A DNA stretch of 64,000 nucleotides from Aureimonas sp. AU12 (GTDB lineage: Bacteria > Pseudomonadota > Alphaproteobacteria > Rhizobiales > Rhizobiaceae): positions 1 to 64,000 of the forward strand of contig NZ_BBWH01000052.1 of NCBI RefSeq assembly GCF_001463705.1, read 5' to 3'. The notes below the pieces were generated by a model. That model had not been told where the DNA came from, did not search any database, and saw nothing but the letters and a program-made list of their open reading frames with translations. Positions 54,037 to 63,341 of this stretch are shown here, piece after piece. Both the position numbers and the translations under genes were made by a program. Position 1 is the first letter of the stretch, and each line of letters starts with the position of its first letter.

Positions 54037-55416
54037 TCAACGCTTGAGGTTGACGAGAACGTCCATGATTTCCGAGCCGGTCTGGAAGACCTTCGAATTG
54101 GCCGTATAGGAGCGCTGCGACTCGATCATCGTCGTCAGCTCGGAGGCGAGATCGACGGTGGAATTCTCCAGCGCGCCCGAGATCAGGTCGCCGAGACCAC
54201 CCGAGCCGCCGAAGCCCATGAGCACCGTGCCGGACTCGACGCCGGCATTGTAGACGTTGCCTGCCAGCGCTTCCATGTTGTCGGGTGCCGCGACCATGGC
54301 CAACGGGATCTTGAAGAGATCGCGCGTCGTGCCCGAAGTGAAGGTCGCCGTGATCGTCCCGTTGGTGCCGATCGAGACCTTGTCGATGACCTCGGCGGGG
54401 TTGCCGTCCACCTTGGCCGCGAGCGGCAGGTAGGCCTTCGTGAAGGATGTGAAGTCGCTGACGTTCAGCTTGATGTTCTGGCCGTTGGCGCCGGACAGAT
54501 CGACATTGATGAACCCGTCCCGCGCTGTCGTATTGACGGCAGCGACGGCACCTGCGGGCTTCGTCGATTGAAGGCTCGCGAGCTTGGAGGTCGACTGATC
54601 GAACGTCATCGTCGTGACGCTGAGGGCGCCTCCCGTGTAGGGAAACGGAGCCGTCGTCGAAGCGCCGGTGCCCGTGGCCGGCGAAGCGTCAGCCGCGTTG
54701 AAGATGGCGACTTCCCACTTGTCGCCTTCCGTAGCCGTCGCGTCCGCGATCTTCGTGTAATAGACGTCGAGCTTAACCGGTTTGCCCGAGTTGTCGTAGG
54801 TGGCGATCGAGCTCGACGACGTCGGGCTGACCTTCGCGCCGGCCACGGTGCTGGCAGAGGGAAGCTCGGCAGCGGCAACGATCGTGCTGCTCTTGTCGAG
54901 GTTGGCACTCAGCGTGCCCGAGGTCGTCGGGTTGGCGCTGAGAAGCGCCGCGCTCATGTTGACGTCCTTCAGGCCGGCATATCCGTTCAGCACGGCGTCG
55001 GTGCCGCCAGCCGTGACCGGGTAGCCCTGAAGCGTGAAACCGGCCGCGTTGACCAGCGTGCCGTCGGCCTGCTGCGTGAAGGAGCCGGCGCGGGTGAGGA
55101 AGTTGCCGCCGCGGCCGTCGCCGACCACGAGGAAGCCGTTGCCCTGGATCGCGAGGTCGATCTTCTTCGAGCTCGACGCGTTGGCGGTGTAGGTCAGGCC
55201 GCCCTGCTCGGAGACGAGGGTGCGCACGTTGGCATCCACGGCGCCCGAATTGTACTGGCCGCCGCTATGGGCAAGCACTTGCGACGAGAACTCGGTCGTC
55301 GTCTGCTTGTAGCCGTTGGTGTTGGAATTCGCGATGTTCTCGGATACGGCGCTGAGGCGGGTCGCCTGGGCGTTCATACCGGAAACACTCGTGCGCATTA
55401 GGCCGCCGATGCTCAT
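54037..55416 (-). CDS. flgE: Flagellar hook protein FlgE
   Basis: The 459-residue hook subunit opens with LMRTSVSGMNAQATRLSAVSENIANSNTNGYK landmarks (TSVSGMNAQA, SENIANSNTNGYK). It has the flagellar basal-body D1 motif KIDLAIQGNGFLVVGDG and ends ELTTMIESQRSYTANSKVFQTGSEIMD in the usual coiled C terminus. It is the first gene of the flgE-flgK-flgL-flaF-flbT-flgD-fliQ operon. Upstream is an AT-rich stretch after the rem terminator; AGGAG precedes the ATG. Confidence 0.95.
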   Translation of the reverse strand: MSIGGLMRTSVSGMNAQATRLSAVSENIANSNTNGYKQTTTEFSSQVLAHSGGQYNSGAVDANVRTLVSEQGGLTYTANASSSKKIDLAIQGNGFLVVGDGRGGNFLTRAGSFTQQADGTLVNAAGFTLQGYPVTAGGTDAVLNGYAGLKDVNMSAALLSANPTTSGTLSANLDKSSTIVAAAELPSASTVAGAKVSPTSSSSIATYDNSGKPVKLDVYYTKIADATATEGDKWEVAIFNAADASPATGTGASTTAPFPYTGGALSVTTMTFDQSTSKLASLQSTKPAGAVAAVNTTARDGFINVDLSGANGQNIKLNVSDFTSFTKAYLPLAAKVDGNPAEVIDKVSIGTNGTITATFTSGTTRDLFKIPLAMVAAPDNMEALAGNVYNAGVESGTVLMGFGGSGGLGDLISGALENSTVDLASELTTMIESQRSYTANSKVFQTGSEIMDVLVNLKR

Positions 55417-55537
55417 GCCTGCTCCTTGTCCGCTTCTCAGATTGCACTAAAGGATAGGTCCGCAGCCTTGCCCGAAGCTGCCATCATCCAGATTAAGTTA
55501 TTTAGTTTATTAAGTATTTATTAACAACTCAAAGAAA
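55417..55537 (-). promoter_or_regulatory. AT-rich promoter region of the flgE operon
   Basis: The 120 bases between the rem terminator and flgE include an AT-rich run (about 55489-55530, with repeated TTTA/TTAA tracts) that stands out from the GC-rich surroundings. In Sinorhizobium Rem activates flgE-class promoters, so Rem binding here is plausible. No exact Rem box is claimed. Confidence 0.4.
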
Positions 55538-55560
55538 AACCCGACGCTAGGCGCCGGGTT
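55538..55560 (-). terminator. Terminator after rem
   Basis: AACCCGACGC pairs with GCGCCGGGTT with one mismatch and a short loop. On the minus strand it is followed by TTTTTCTTT. It ends the rem transcript and insulates the flgE promoter. Confidence 0.85.
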
Positions 55561-55609
55561 ACTTGAGTTGGGATCGATGGGGCAGGAAGGTTCGGACCAG
55601 GCTCGCGTG

Positions 55610-56281
55610 TCAGACGCCGATGCCGTAGCCGAGGTAGCGCTTCGACGAGACCGGATCGTAGCCGAGGCGCATCTTGAGCTTCTTGCGCAGCTTCGAGATG
55701 TGGCTTTCGATGACGTTCTCTTCGACGTTCTCGTCGAAGATGCCGTAGATGGCGCTGAACAGCTGCTGCTTGGAGACGCGGCGGCCCTTATTGGCGACCA
55801 GATATTCCAGGATGCGGCGCTCGCGGCGCGGCAGGACCATCGGCTGGCCGGCGACTTCGGCGTCGCGGCCGTCGGAGAAGACGCAGATCTCGTCGGCCGA
55901 GGTGCGGTTGCGGTCGATGGCGACCTCGCGGCGGCGGATGGCGCCGACCCGGGCCAGGATCTCCTTGACGTGGACCGGCTTGGCGACGACGTCGTCGATG
56001 CCGGCGGCAAAGAGATCGAGGGTGGAATTGAGGGCCTTCGCCTCGGCCAGCGCGATCATCGGCGCCGCGGAGCGAGACCGCACGAGGCGGGTGAAGGTGG
56101 AGCGCTCGGGGAAGTCGCCGAGCAGGAAAGCCTCGACGGCGGAGATGTCGGTGTCGGACGCGGTCTCGACCCAGTCGCGGAACTCTTCGACGCCGAACCC
56201 GGCCGAGGAAACGCCTTCCGTACCGAAGAGAGACTTGTAACCGTTCGTGACCAGCTCACGATTGTCCACAACTACGATCAT
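55610..56281 (-). CDS. rem: Flagellar transcriptional regulator Rem/FtcR
   Basis: The 223-residue protein is an OmpR-family regulator: an N-terminal receiver-like domain (MIVVVDNRELVTNGYKSLFG) and a winged-helix domain (LPRRERRILEYLVANKGRR, ENVIESHISKLRKKLKMRLG). It matches Rem of Sinorhizobium and FtcR of Brucella, activators of hook and filament genes. The usual acidic pocket of receivers is altered (V-V-D-N-R), suggesting it works without phosphorylation. It has its own leader, about 630 bases long, and its own terminator. The ATG at MIVVVDN is chosen over a frame open 27 codons upstream. Confidence 0.93.
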   Translation of the reverse strand: MIVVVDNRELVTNGYKSLFGTEGVSSAGFGVEEFRDWVETASDTDISAVEAFLLGDFPERSTFTRLVRSRSAAPMIALAEAKALNSTLDLFAAGIDDVVAKPVHVKEILARVGAIRRREVAIDRNRTSADEICVFSDGRDAEVAGQPMVLPRRERRILEYLVANKGRRVSKQQLFSAIYGIFDENVEENVIESHISKLRKKLKMRLGYDPVSSKRYLGYGIGV

Positions 56282-56915
56282 CTTGGCCCCGCCGCATGTC
56301 TTGCGTTTCGTTAGGGAAAAGATAACCGCTCGGAGCCGAATCGAGCCATCCCCAAAAATCACTATAGGGTTAACGGGACGTTACGACCTTGCCTCAAACC
56401 TGATGCAATGTCAGGAGCTTGCGCCAATCTGTTAAGGCCGATTAAAGTTCCATTGGCCTTCGAAAAAACCTCTAGCGCACGCGCCTGTCGTCAAGCTTGC
56501 AGCGATGCAACCTGAACGTTTATCGCGCAAGCCTCCGACAAAGTCCGGCTGTGGCGGCGCGGCCACGCAAGGGCTGACGGGCCGATCGTCGATGAGGAAG
56601 AGCGAAGGGTTTCGAAAGGCCCGCAAGCTGCCGAAGACGAAGGCGCACGGCGCATTTCGGATGGATCGCGGCGAGCGGGCAAGGCCCGGGCACTGGATCG
56701 GTCTCGGCGGGATGAAGTCTAACGGGAGCCGCCGCAGGGTCGATGCGGAGCCGCTCGATGATCGAAGTCGGAAAGACGATGGAGAAACGGCGGGATCGGG
56801 CGGCCATGCCTGCACCGGGACCGCGACGAGCGCCATCCCGGGGCATGCGAGGACGCCGCCGGAATGGGTTCGCAGAGCGCCTAGAGAGGGGTGGGCGCCT
56901 AGAGGTAGTGGGCGC
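56282..56915. other. Long intergenic region upstream of rem
   Basis: About 630 bases without a supported gene. The rem-proximal part is AT-richer and contains CCTGA-N7-TCAGG (56399-56415) and, on the minus strand, a TATAGT hexamer with no good -35. These could be regulator sites, for example for VisNR. The distal part toward fliK is GC-rich, and long plus-strand frames there are antisense shadows. Confidence 0.45.
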
Positions 56916-56933
56916 CTAGAGGTAGTGGGCGCC
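56892..56933. repeat. 17-bp tandem repeat across the fliK stop codon
   Basis: TGGGCGCCTAGAGGTAG occurs twice head to tail and is followed by TGGGCGCC, a third partial copy. The fliK stop codon lies within the second unit. Unit-number changes would alter only the 3' untranslated region. Confidence 0.75.
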
Positions 56934-58367
56934 CGAGCGGCGTTCGAGCGACGGGATATCCCGCGCCGGCCCTTCGCCGGGCTGACGCCCGGTCTCGCCG
57001 CGCGATCCCCGCCCCGGAGCGCCCTCGCCATTCGCGCCGCGCTGCGACTGCGGATCGGAGGAGCGGGCGTCCGAACCCTGCTTGCCGCTGCCGGCGCTGC
57101 CGCTGTCGGCCGAGCGCGAGGCTGCGGGCGCGGCGTCGCGCGTCACCACGGTGATCGCGGCATCGTCGAGCGAGAAGCCGGCATGTTCGAGCACCTTGCG
57201 GAGCGTGCCGCGATCGTCGGCGAGAAGAACCGCCGTGTCGGCTTGGCTCGCGGCCAGTTCCAGCGTCAGCTTGCCGTCGGTGAGGCGCATAGAGACCTCC
57301 AGCGTTCCCAGATGCTCGGGCTGGAGCTGGATCGTCAGCGTCTTCATCGCCGCACCGCCGGCGCGCATGCGCAGATGCGCCTCGCCCGGTGCGCTGGAGG
57401 GCGTGCCGGGGGCGGCCGGGGCCGGGCCGAGGGCATCGAGGATCGGGCCGGCGACCTGCGTCGCCAAGCCGCCGGCGCCGGGCAGCGCGGGCGTCGAGGA
57501 CGCTGCCGTCTTCTCGGTGCTGCGCGCCTCGGCCTTGGCGGCGGCAATGTCGGCCGCCGCGGATCCGCCACGTCCCGCGCCCGCGCCGTCGCGATCGCCG
57601 CGGCCAAGCTGCGCCAGCGCCTCGTCGAAGCGAAGGCGGACCGCCGGCGCCCCGGCCGCATCGCCCTCGTCCGTGGTGCCGCCAGTCAGCGGATCGGCCT
57701 TGGCCGCGTCCGTCGTCGCCGCGCTCTTCCTGGTGCCCTCGCCGAGCAGGGCGACGAGACGGTCGGCGCCCTCGCTCGCCAGCTTTCCGGCGACCAGCGC
57801 GTCGGAGGCCGAGGCCTTCGACGCCTCGCCCGAGACGAGCACCATGCCATCCTGATGCGGCTCGAAATGGGTTTCCATGTGGAGGACATCGAGGCGCAGT
57901 GCCTTCGTCGGCTTCGCCGTCCCTTCACCAGCCTCGCCGGTGCCGCCGGTCAGGACGGCTGCCGCACGCAGGGAGGCCGCGAGATCGGCATCGCCATCCG
58001 CCGCCGCCTCGCCGTCGCCCGCCTTGGTTTCTGCGGCGAGCCGGGCCGCGGCCTGTGCCTGCGTCCCCAGAAGGCCGAGAAGCGCCTGAAGCGTGCGGGC
58101 ATCGGCGGCGGGGGTCGTCGCACCCGCGCCCTCGGTGCCCTTCGCCGCGATCTCGTCCTCGGCCGCGGGTTCGCTCGCGGTCTCGTCGGGGCTGGAGGCG
58201 TCGGCCCTGGCCTTGGCCGGATCGCCCTTCTGGCGGCCGGGAGCGGCGCCCTGCACGGCCTGGTCGAACGCCCGACCCTGCTCGCTGCGTGCGCTGTCGT
58301 CGCGCAGCGGCGATTTGGCGCCGCCGGCATCCTTGTCGATGGTCACGGACACGAGATCGATCTTCAT
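56916..58367 (-). CDS. fliK: Hook-length control protein FliK (rhizobial MotD)
   Basis: The 483-residue protein has a long disordered Ala/Gly/Glu-rich ruler region and a FliK C-terminal domain (about residues 335-420: TLTIQLQPEHLGTLEVSMRL, LADDRGTLRKVLEHAG). FliK measures hook length and switches the export gate to filament substrates. In Sinorhizobium this position was first called motD. The ATG at MKIDLVSVT overlaps the motC stop by 4 bases. The stop codon lies inside a 17-bp tandem repeat. Confidence 0.9.
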   Translation of the reverse strand: MKIDLVSVTIDKDAGGAKSPLRDDSARSEQGRAFDQAVQGAAPGRQKGDPAKARADASSPDETASEPAAEDEIAAKGTEGAGATTPAADARTLQALLGLLGTQAQAAARLAAETKAGDGEAAADGDADLAASLRAAAVLTGGTGEAGEGTAKPTKALRLDVLHMETHFEPHQDGMVLVSGEASKASASDALVAGKLASEGADRLVALLGEGTRKSAATTDAAKADPLTGGTTDEGDAAGAPAVRLRFDEALAQLGRGDRDGAGAGRGGSAAADIAAAKAEARSTEKTAASSTPALPGAGGLATQVAGPILDALGPAPAAPGTPSSAPGEAHLRMRAGGAAMKTLTIQLQPEHLGTLEVSMRLTDGKLTLELAASQADTAVLLADDRGTLRKVLEHAGFSLDDAAITVVTRDAAPAASRSADSGSAGSGKQGSDARSSDPQSQRGANGEGAPGRGSRGETGRQPGEGPARDIPSLERRSGAHYL

Positions 58368-59620
58368 GGTTGGGACTGCTTGAGATCCTGAGAGGCGCCG
58401 GCGATCGCCTGCTCGGCGCGCGCGAGCACGGATGGGGCGGAGGGCACGGCCGTCGGCGCGACTTCGACCGACGCGGTCTCGACCGGTGCATCGATCGAGC
58501 CGAGCACCGAATAGGCGGCGTCGAGCAGCTTGGCGTCTTCGGGATGAAGGAGGCTGCGGTCGAGCCCGTCGAGACCGGCGCGTGCGGCCTGCGGATCGGA
58601 GGTGCCGAGGCGCGAGGCGATCTCGTAGAGCCCGCCGCGCGCCCGGTCGGCGTCGGGCAGCCCGGACAGCGCGAGAGCGCGGGCCGAGGCCTGGTTGGCG
58701 AAGACGAGATTGCCCTGCACGAGGGAGCGGCGGCCCACCGCCAGGAACAGCCGGGCCTGCCGGGGATCGGGAAGCCCGGCGATGACGTCGGCCATCGAGG
58801 CCAGCGCCTTGGCGGGGTCGGCATCGGCGCGCGCGGCGAAGATCGCGCCGAAGCGGGCCTCGAAATTGGCGGCATAGGAGGATGCGGCGTAGCGGTCGAA
58901 ATACTGGCGCGCCAGCCGGTCGGCGATCTCGTGCTGGCCCAGCCCGTCGACGAGCATCGCCTCCAGCCGCAGCGCGGCCTCCTCGATGAGCGTGCCGGGC
59001 GCCAGCAGCCGCGCGCGATCGAGATGGGGCACCGCGTCGGCGGGGTGATCGACCTGCGCGATCTGGCCCATCACGAGGCTGATCTGCGCTGCGAGCACCG
59101 GCTCCAGCCCGTCCAGATCCAGGGCGTTCAGCCCTTTCGAGGCGACGGCGAGATCGTTTCGCGCATAGGCGCGGGCCGCATCGACGAGCGGCGTCTGCGC
59201 CTCGTCGAAGAGCTTTTCGCGCGACAGGCGGTCGAGCACCTCGGGCGAGCCGCCGCTGAGCGTGAAGAGAATTGCGGCGCGGAAGTTGCGCGGATCCTGC
59301 CACACCGCCGGATCGGCCTCGATGAAGGTGCGCCCGAAACGGCGCAGGAGCAGCGCCTGCACGCGGATCGCCCGGTCGTTGCCGCGCGCCACCTGGTCCT
59401 GCAGGAACTGCACCGAGCGCATGACGTCGAAGGGCATGGGCGTGCGGGTGCGCGTCCATTTGGGGTCGAGCGGCGCGGCCGGGAGCGCCGCCGCCCCGGC
59501 TTCGGCCGGTGCTTCGGCCGCCGGGGCGCCGTGGCCGCCGGCGGATGCGGCCTCTTCCGCATGGGCGACGCCCGCAGCGAGGATCAGGGCAAGGGCCGCC
59601 AGTCCCGCGATCCGCTTCAC
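58364..59620 (-). CDS. motC: Periplasmic motility protein MotC
   Basis: The 418-residue protein has a signal peptide (KRIAGLAALALILAAGVAHA) and matches rhizobial MotC: MPFDVMRSVQFLQDQVARGND, WQDPRNFRAAILFTLSGG and HLDRARLLAPGTLIEEAALR. Helical TPR/SLT-like repeats fill the middle. In Sinorhizobium MotC is a periplasmic partner of MotB needed for stator function. The GTG start overlaps the motB stop (GTGA) and the end overlaps fliK. Confidence 0.92.
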   Translation of the reverse strand: MKRIAGLAALALILAAGVAHAEEAASAGGHGAPAAEAPAEAGAAALPAAPLDPKWTRTRTPMPFDVMRSVQFLQDQVARGNDRAIRVQALLLRRFGRTFIEADPAVWQDPRNFRAAILFTLSGGSPEVLDRLSREKLFDEAQTPLVDAARAYARNDLAVASKGLNALDLDGLEPVLAAQISLVMGQIAQVDHPADAVPHLDRARLLAPGTLIEEAALRLEAMLVDGLGQHEIADRLARQYFDRYAASSYAANFEARFGAIFAARADADPAKALASMADVIAGLPDPRQARLFLAVGRRSLVQGNLVFANQASARALALSGLPDADRARGGLYEIASRLGTSDPQAARAGLDGLDRSLLHPEDAKLLDAAYSVLGSIDAPVETASVEVAPTAVPSAPSVLARAEQAIAGASQDLKQSQP

Positions 59621-60750
59621 GCCTTGGGTTCTTTCAGAAGGATCTCGATGCGCCGGTTGCTCGAGGCTTCCGGATCGGCGGGATCGCTCGGCTGGCGGTC
59701 GGCGACGCCTTCGATCGCCTCGACGCGATTGTCGTCGAGCCCTCCGCGCATGAGCATGTAATAGGCCATGTGGGCACGCGAGGTGGACAGGCGCCAGTTG
59801 TCGGTCTCGCCCCCGGCGCTGCCATAGGGACGCGCGTCGGTGTGGCCTCGGATGACGATCGTGCCGGGACGGTCCTTCAGGATCGCCGCGATCTTCTCCA
59901 TCAGGCGGATCGCGTCGGCGGTCGGCTTGGCCGAGCCGATCTGGAACATGCCGGTGTCCAGCGTGTCGGCGAGCGAGATGGTCACGGTGCCGGTGCCGGG
60001 ATCGCCGGCCTTCACCGCAACGTCGGCGACGTCGCCGGCGGGATCGCCCGCCTGGATCTGGCGTTCGAGCTTGGCGGCATCTTCGGTCGCGGCGCTGGCG
60101 GCGGTCACGGGGGCAACGGGTGCGGGCGGGGCTGCCGGAACGCTGGCGATCGTGGCGAAATCGTCGGCCACGGCCGGCTGCGTCGGCGCGGCACCGTTGG
60201 CCATGACGTTGGGCTGGAGCTGCCAGGAGGTCGGGTCGAACGGATCGCGATAGGCGTCGCCGCCGTTGAGCCCGGGAAGTCCAGAGCCGTTCGGCTTGCC
60301 CTGCGCGGTGCCCTCCTTCACGGCGGGTCCGCCTTCGGCGACGATCTCGGCGAGCACGGCATAGGGGTCGCGGAACAGCGCCTGATCCTCGCCGCCCTCG
60401 GCCGAACCGCCGACGGGCTTGCCGCCCGGCTGGCCGGGCTGGGCGTTGGGGCCGGTGGCGGGCTCGGCGGGCGCGGGTGGCTGTGTCGGCGCGACGTCGC
60501 TTTTCACGAGCCCGTCGGTCGGCGGCACGTCGCTGTTCAGCTCGATCGGGTTGAAATACTGCGCGATCTGCTTCTTCGTGGCGTCGTCCGACACCGAGGT
60601 CAGCCACATCACGAGGAAGAACGCCATCATCGCCGTCATGAAGTCGGCAAACGCGATCTTCCAGGCGCCGCCGTGATGGCCGTCCTCGATCTCGCCCGAG
60701 CGCCGGACGATGATGATCGGCTGTTCGTGGAGTGTGCCCGTGCCGCTCAC
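59617..60750 (-). CDS. motB: Flagellar stator protein MotB
   Basis: The 377-residue stator subunit has a short cytoplasmic N terminus, a single membrane helix with the proton-carrying Asp in AFADFMTAMMAFFLVMWL, and a long Pro/Gly/Ala linker. A C-terminal OmpA-like peptidoglycan-binding domain follows (TIVIRGHTDARPYG, NWRLSTSRAHMA, SNRRIEI). It anchors the MotA/B channel to the cell wall; motA is not in this window. The GTG start overlaps the FliH-like gene stop. Confidence 0.94.
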   Translation of the reverse strand: MSGTGTLHEQPIIIVRRSGEIEDGHHGGAWKIAFADFMTAMMAFFLVMWLTSVSDDATKKQIAQYFNPIELNSDVPPTDGLVKSDVAPTQPPAPAEPATGPNAQPGQPGGKPVGGSAEGGEDQALFRDPYAVLAEIVAEGGPAVKEGTAQGKPNGSGLPGLNGGDAYRDPFDPTSWQLQPNVMANGAAPTQPAVADDFATIASVPAAPPAPVAPVTAASAATEDAAKLERQIQAGDPAGDVADVAVKAGDPGTGTVTISLADTLDTGMFQIGSAKPTADAIRLMEKIAAILKDRPGTIVIRGHTDARPYGSAGGETDNWRLSTSRAHMAYYMLMRGGLDDNRVEAIEGVADRQPSDPADPEASSNRRIEILLKEPKA

Positions 60751-61634
60751 GAAAGAGCCTCCTCCACGGCCTTCAGCCAGGCTGCGAGCCGCGTCTCGAT
60801 GACGGTCTGGTTGGCGTCGATGCGCACGTCGGTGTGCGTCTCGTCGGCGTCGAAGGAGACGTGGCGCGCGTGGTCGCCGAGCTTGGTCTCGAGGGCGTTG
60901 AGGAGATCGCTCGGGCCGGATGCGGCGATCTTCACCGCGCTGCCGTCGAAGGCGATGGTCTTCACCGCGCCGGCAAGTTCGTCCACGGTCTGGCGCTTGC
61001 GGGCGTCGAGCACGAGCGGGCGCAGCAGCGCGTTCAGCGTCGTCTTCAGCGCGTCCTCGAACACCGCCATCTGCAGGATCACGAGGTCGGCGAGACGGTC
61101 GCCCTCGGCCTCCACCCAGACGCGGCGCGTCTCGGCGATGGCCGCGGCATGCTCGCCCAGCAGCTGCGCGCGCATCTCCTCGAGCCGCGCCTCGGTGACG
61201 CGCTCCAGATCCTGGCGGATCGTGTCGGCCTGCACCTCGCCCTCGCGGCGGGCCTCGTCCACCGCGACGTCGAGCTGCTCCTGGAAGGCGACCCGGTCGG
61301 CGGCGCGCGCCTGGCGCTCGGCCTCCAGTTCGCGCAGCGGCACGCGGGGCTCGGTGACCGGGCGCAGCGGCGCCGGGGCGGCGCGCAGCGGCATGGCCGC
61401 CGCCACGGGGCGCGAGGGAACGGTGAGCGGGGCGCTCGCCCGCGGCGCGGCCGGGGCCGGGGCCGTCTTGTAGGCGGCGGCCGGCTTCGGGGCGAGGCTC
61501 GGCGCCGCGACGCGCGGCAGGCCGGCCTCGAAGGCGCGGATCGGGGCGGGAGCCGGCCGGCGCTGGGCCTGCGGGCGCAGCGGCACGAACTCGTCGTCGG
61601 ACTGGTCGGACAGAAACTGCGACAGGGGGGTCAT
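60747..61634 (-). CDS. FliH-like export apparatus protein (predicted)
   Basis: The 295-residue protein has a Pro/Ala/Arg-rich disordered N-terminal third, then a long helix (RELEAERQARAADRVAFQEQ; EARREGEVQADTIRQDLERV) and a C-terminal domain with LVILQMAVFEDALKTTL and VIETRLAAWLKAVEEAL. This layout resembles FliH, the dimeric stator of the FliI ATPase. It begins 3 bases after fliF and overlaps motB. The call rests on architecture and position. Confidence 0.6.
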   Translation of the reverse strand: MTPLSQFLSDQSDDEFVPLRPQAQRRPAPAPIRAFEAGLPRVAAPSLAPKPAAAYKTAPAPAAPRASAPLTVPSRPVAAAMPLRAAPAPLRPVTEPRVPLRELEAERQARAADRVAFQEQLDVAVDEARREGEVQADTIRQDLERVTEARLEEMRAQLLGEHAAAIAETRRVWVEAEGDRLADLVILQMAVFEDALKTTLNALLRPLVLDARKRQTVDELAGAVKTIAFDGSAVKIAASGPSDLLNALETKLGDHARHVSFDADETHTDVRIDANQTVIETRLAAWLKAVEEALS

Positions 61635-61637
61635 GGC

Positions 61638-63341
61638 TTAGGCCGCCTCTTTCTGGTGGATCCACTGCTTGAGGATGGCCGCCGCTTGGTTCTCGTCGAA
61701 GTCGACGAGCTTCTCGAGGCGGACCTTCGGCGAGTTGGCACGGTTGCGGGTGAGTTCGTCGAGGAGGTCGTCGGAATTCGCCGCGTCGCCGTATCCGAGC
61801 GAGGCCGCCAGATCCTCCGAGAAGTTCATGGCGCCGGGGATGCCGGTGAACTCGGGCGTATCGAGCATCGGGTTGCGCAGCTCGATCGACTCGTCGCCGA
61901 GCGAGGCCATGCCGTTCTGCGAGGCCGAGGGACCGGCGATGGCGCGGATGGCGGGCTTCAGGCCGAACCAGATGACGAGCACGGCGACGACGAGGATCGT
62001 CAGCGCGTTCACCATCGTGCCGGACTGCTTCAGCACCATCTCGACGTAGCTCGGCGCGGGCACCGGCTCTAGATCCTGGCCGTTCGAGACGAAGTCCACG
62101 GCGGTGACCTCGAGCTGGTCGCCGCGGGCCTCGGTAATGCCGGCCGCCGAGGCGACGAGCGACTTCACTTCGGCGAGCGCGGTGGCGAGCTGCTCGGGCG
62201 TCGGGTTCTCGCCGAGCGTGGCGGTGAGCCGGGCGCGGTTGACGACCACGGCGACCGACAGCTTCTTCACGTCGTAGCCATCGGAGATCGTCTGCGTCGT
62301 GGTTTCGTTGATCTCGTAGTTCGTCAGCTCCTCGCGTCGGTCCTTCGCCTCCGTGGAGGAGTTGCCGGGCGTCGCCGTCTGGGGCTGGGCCTGCGGCACG
62401 TTCTGCGCGGCGGTGGCCGCGTCGGCATTGTTGGCGGTGTCGTTGGACTGACCGGTCTCGCGCACCGTGCGGGTCGAGCGCTCGACGCGGCCCTCGGGGT
62501 CGAAGATGCGCGCGTTCGTCTGCCGGCGGTCGGTGTCGAGCCGGGCGGTGACGCTCGACTGGAAGTTGCCGACGCCCAGGTACGGCGAGAGGGTGCGGCG
62601 GATCGAATCCTCGATCGAGTTGGAGACGATGCCTTCCATGCCGAGCTGCTTGGTGGTGGCGCCCGATGCCGCGTCGTCGCCCGAAGCGAGCAGCGTGCCG
62701 TCGGTGTTGAGCACCGTCACCTGATCGACCTTCATGCCGGGAATGGCGGCGGCGACGAGATGGCGGATGGCCTGCGCGTTGGCGAAGTCCTCGACCTTTT
62801 CGGTGCGGATCACGACGCTGGCCGAGGGCGGCTGCTGCTCGCGGCGGAAGGAGCCCTGCTCGGGCAGGACGATGTGGACGCGGGCGGCGCGCACGTCCTT
62901 CAGCGTCTGGATGGTGCGAGCGAGCTCGCCCTCGAGCGCCCGGACCCGCGTCACCTCCTGCATGAAGGTGGTGAGGCCCATCGAGCCCATCGTGTCGAAG
63001 AGCTCGTAGCCGGCATTGTCGGAGCGCGGCAGGCCCTTTTCGGCGAGCAGCATGCGGGCCGGCGCGGTCTGCGAGAAGTTGGTGGAGACGGTGTCTCCCG
63101 CCGCGTTCACGTCGAAGACGATGCCCGCCTCCGTCAGCGCCGAGCCGATGCGCGTCACGTCGGTCCGGTCGAGGCCGGAATAGAGCACCTCCATCGTCGG
63201 CTTGGACAGCGTGTAGGCTGCCAGACCGATGAGGGCGACGACCACGACACCCACCAGCGCGAGCGCGCCGAGCTTGCGACCGCCGAGCGCCTGGAGGTTC
63301 GAGAAGAGTTTTTGGGCCTCGGCCCGAGCGACCATCGCCAT
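61638..63341 (-). CDS. fliF: Flagellar MS-ring protein FliF
   Basis: The 567-residue protein has a first membrane helix (GALALVGVVVVALIGLAAYTL) and a YscJ/FliF domain (MEVLYSGLDRTDVTRIGSAL, GYELFDTMGSMGLTTFMQEV, ARVHIVLPEQGSFRREQQPP). The periplasmic MS-ring part follows, then a second helix (VNALTILVVAVLVIWFG) and the FliG-binding C terminus (AAAILKQWIHQKEAA). It is the first gene of the fliF-FliH-like-motB-motC-fliK operon, whose members overlap by 4 bases. Confidence 0.95.
   Translation of the reverse strand: MAMVARAEAQKLFSNLQALGGRKLGALALVGVVVVALIGLAAYTLSKPTMEVLYSGLDRTDVTRIGSALTEAGIVFDVNAAGDTVSTNFSQTAPARMLLAEKGLPRSDNAGYELFDTMGSMGLTTFMQEVTRVRALEGELARTIQTLKDVRAARVHIVLPEQGSFRREQQPPSASVVIRTEKVEDFANAQAIRHLVAAAIPGMKVDQVTVLNTDGTLLASGDDAASGATTKQLGMEGIVSNSIEDSIRRTLSPYLGVGNFQSSVTARLDTDRRQTNARIFDPEGRVERSTRTVRETGQSNDTANNADAATAAQNVPQAQPQTATPGNSSTEAKDRREELTNYEINETTTQTISDGYDVKKLSVAVVVNRARLTATLGENPTPEQLATALAEVKSLVASAAGITEARGDQLEVTAVDFVSNGQDLEPVPAPSYVEMVLKQSGTMVNALTILVVAVLVIWFGLKPAIRAIAGPSASQNGMASLGDESIELRNPMLDTPEFTGIPGAMNFSEDLAASLGYGDAANSDDLLDELTRNRANSPKVRLEKLVDFDENQAAAILKQWIHQKEAA

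Noticed and set aside
56505-58391. 628-codon plus-strand ORF
   Set aside because: Antisense shadow of fliK extended through the gap; no domain and biased Arg/Gly/Ala composition.
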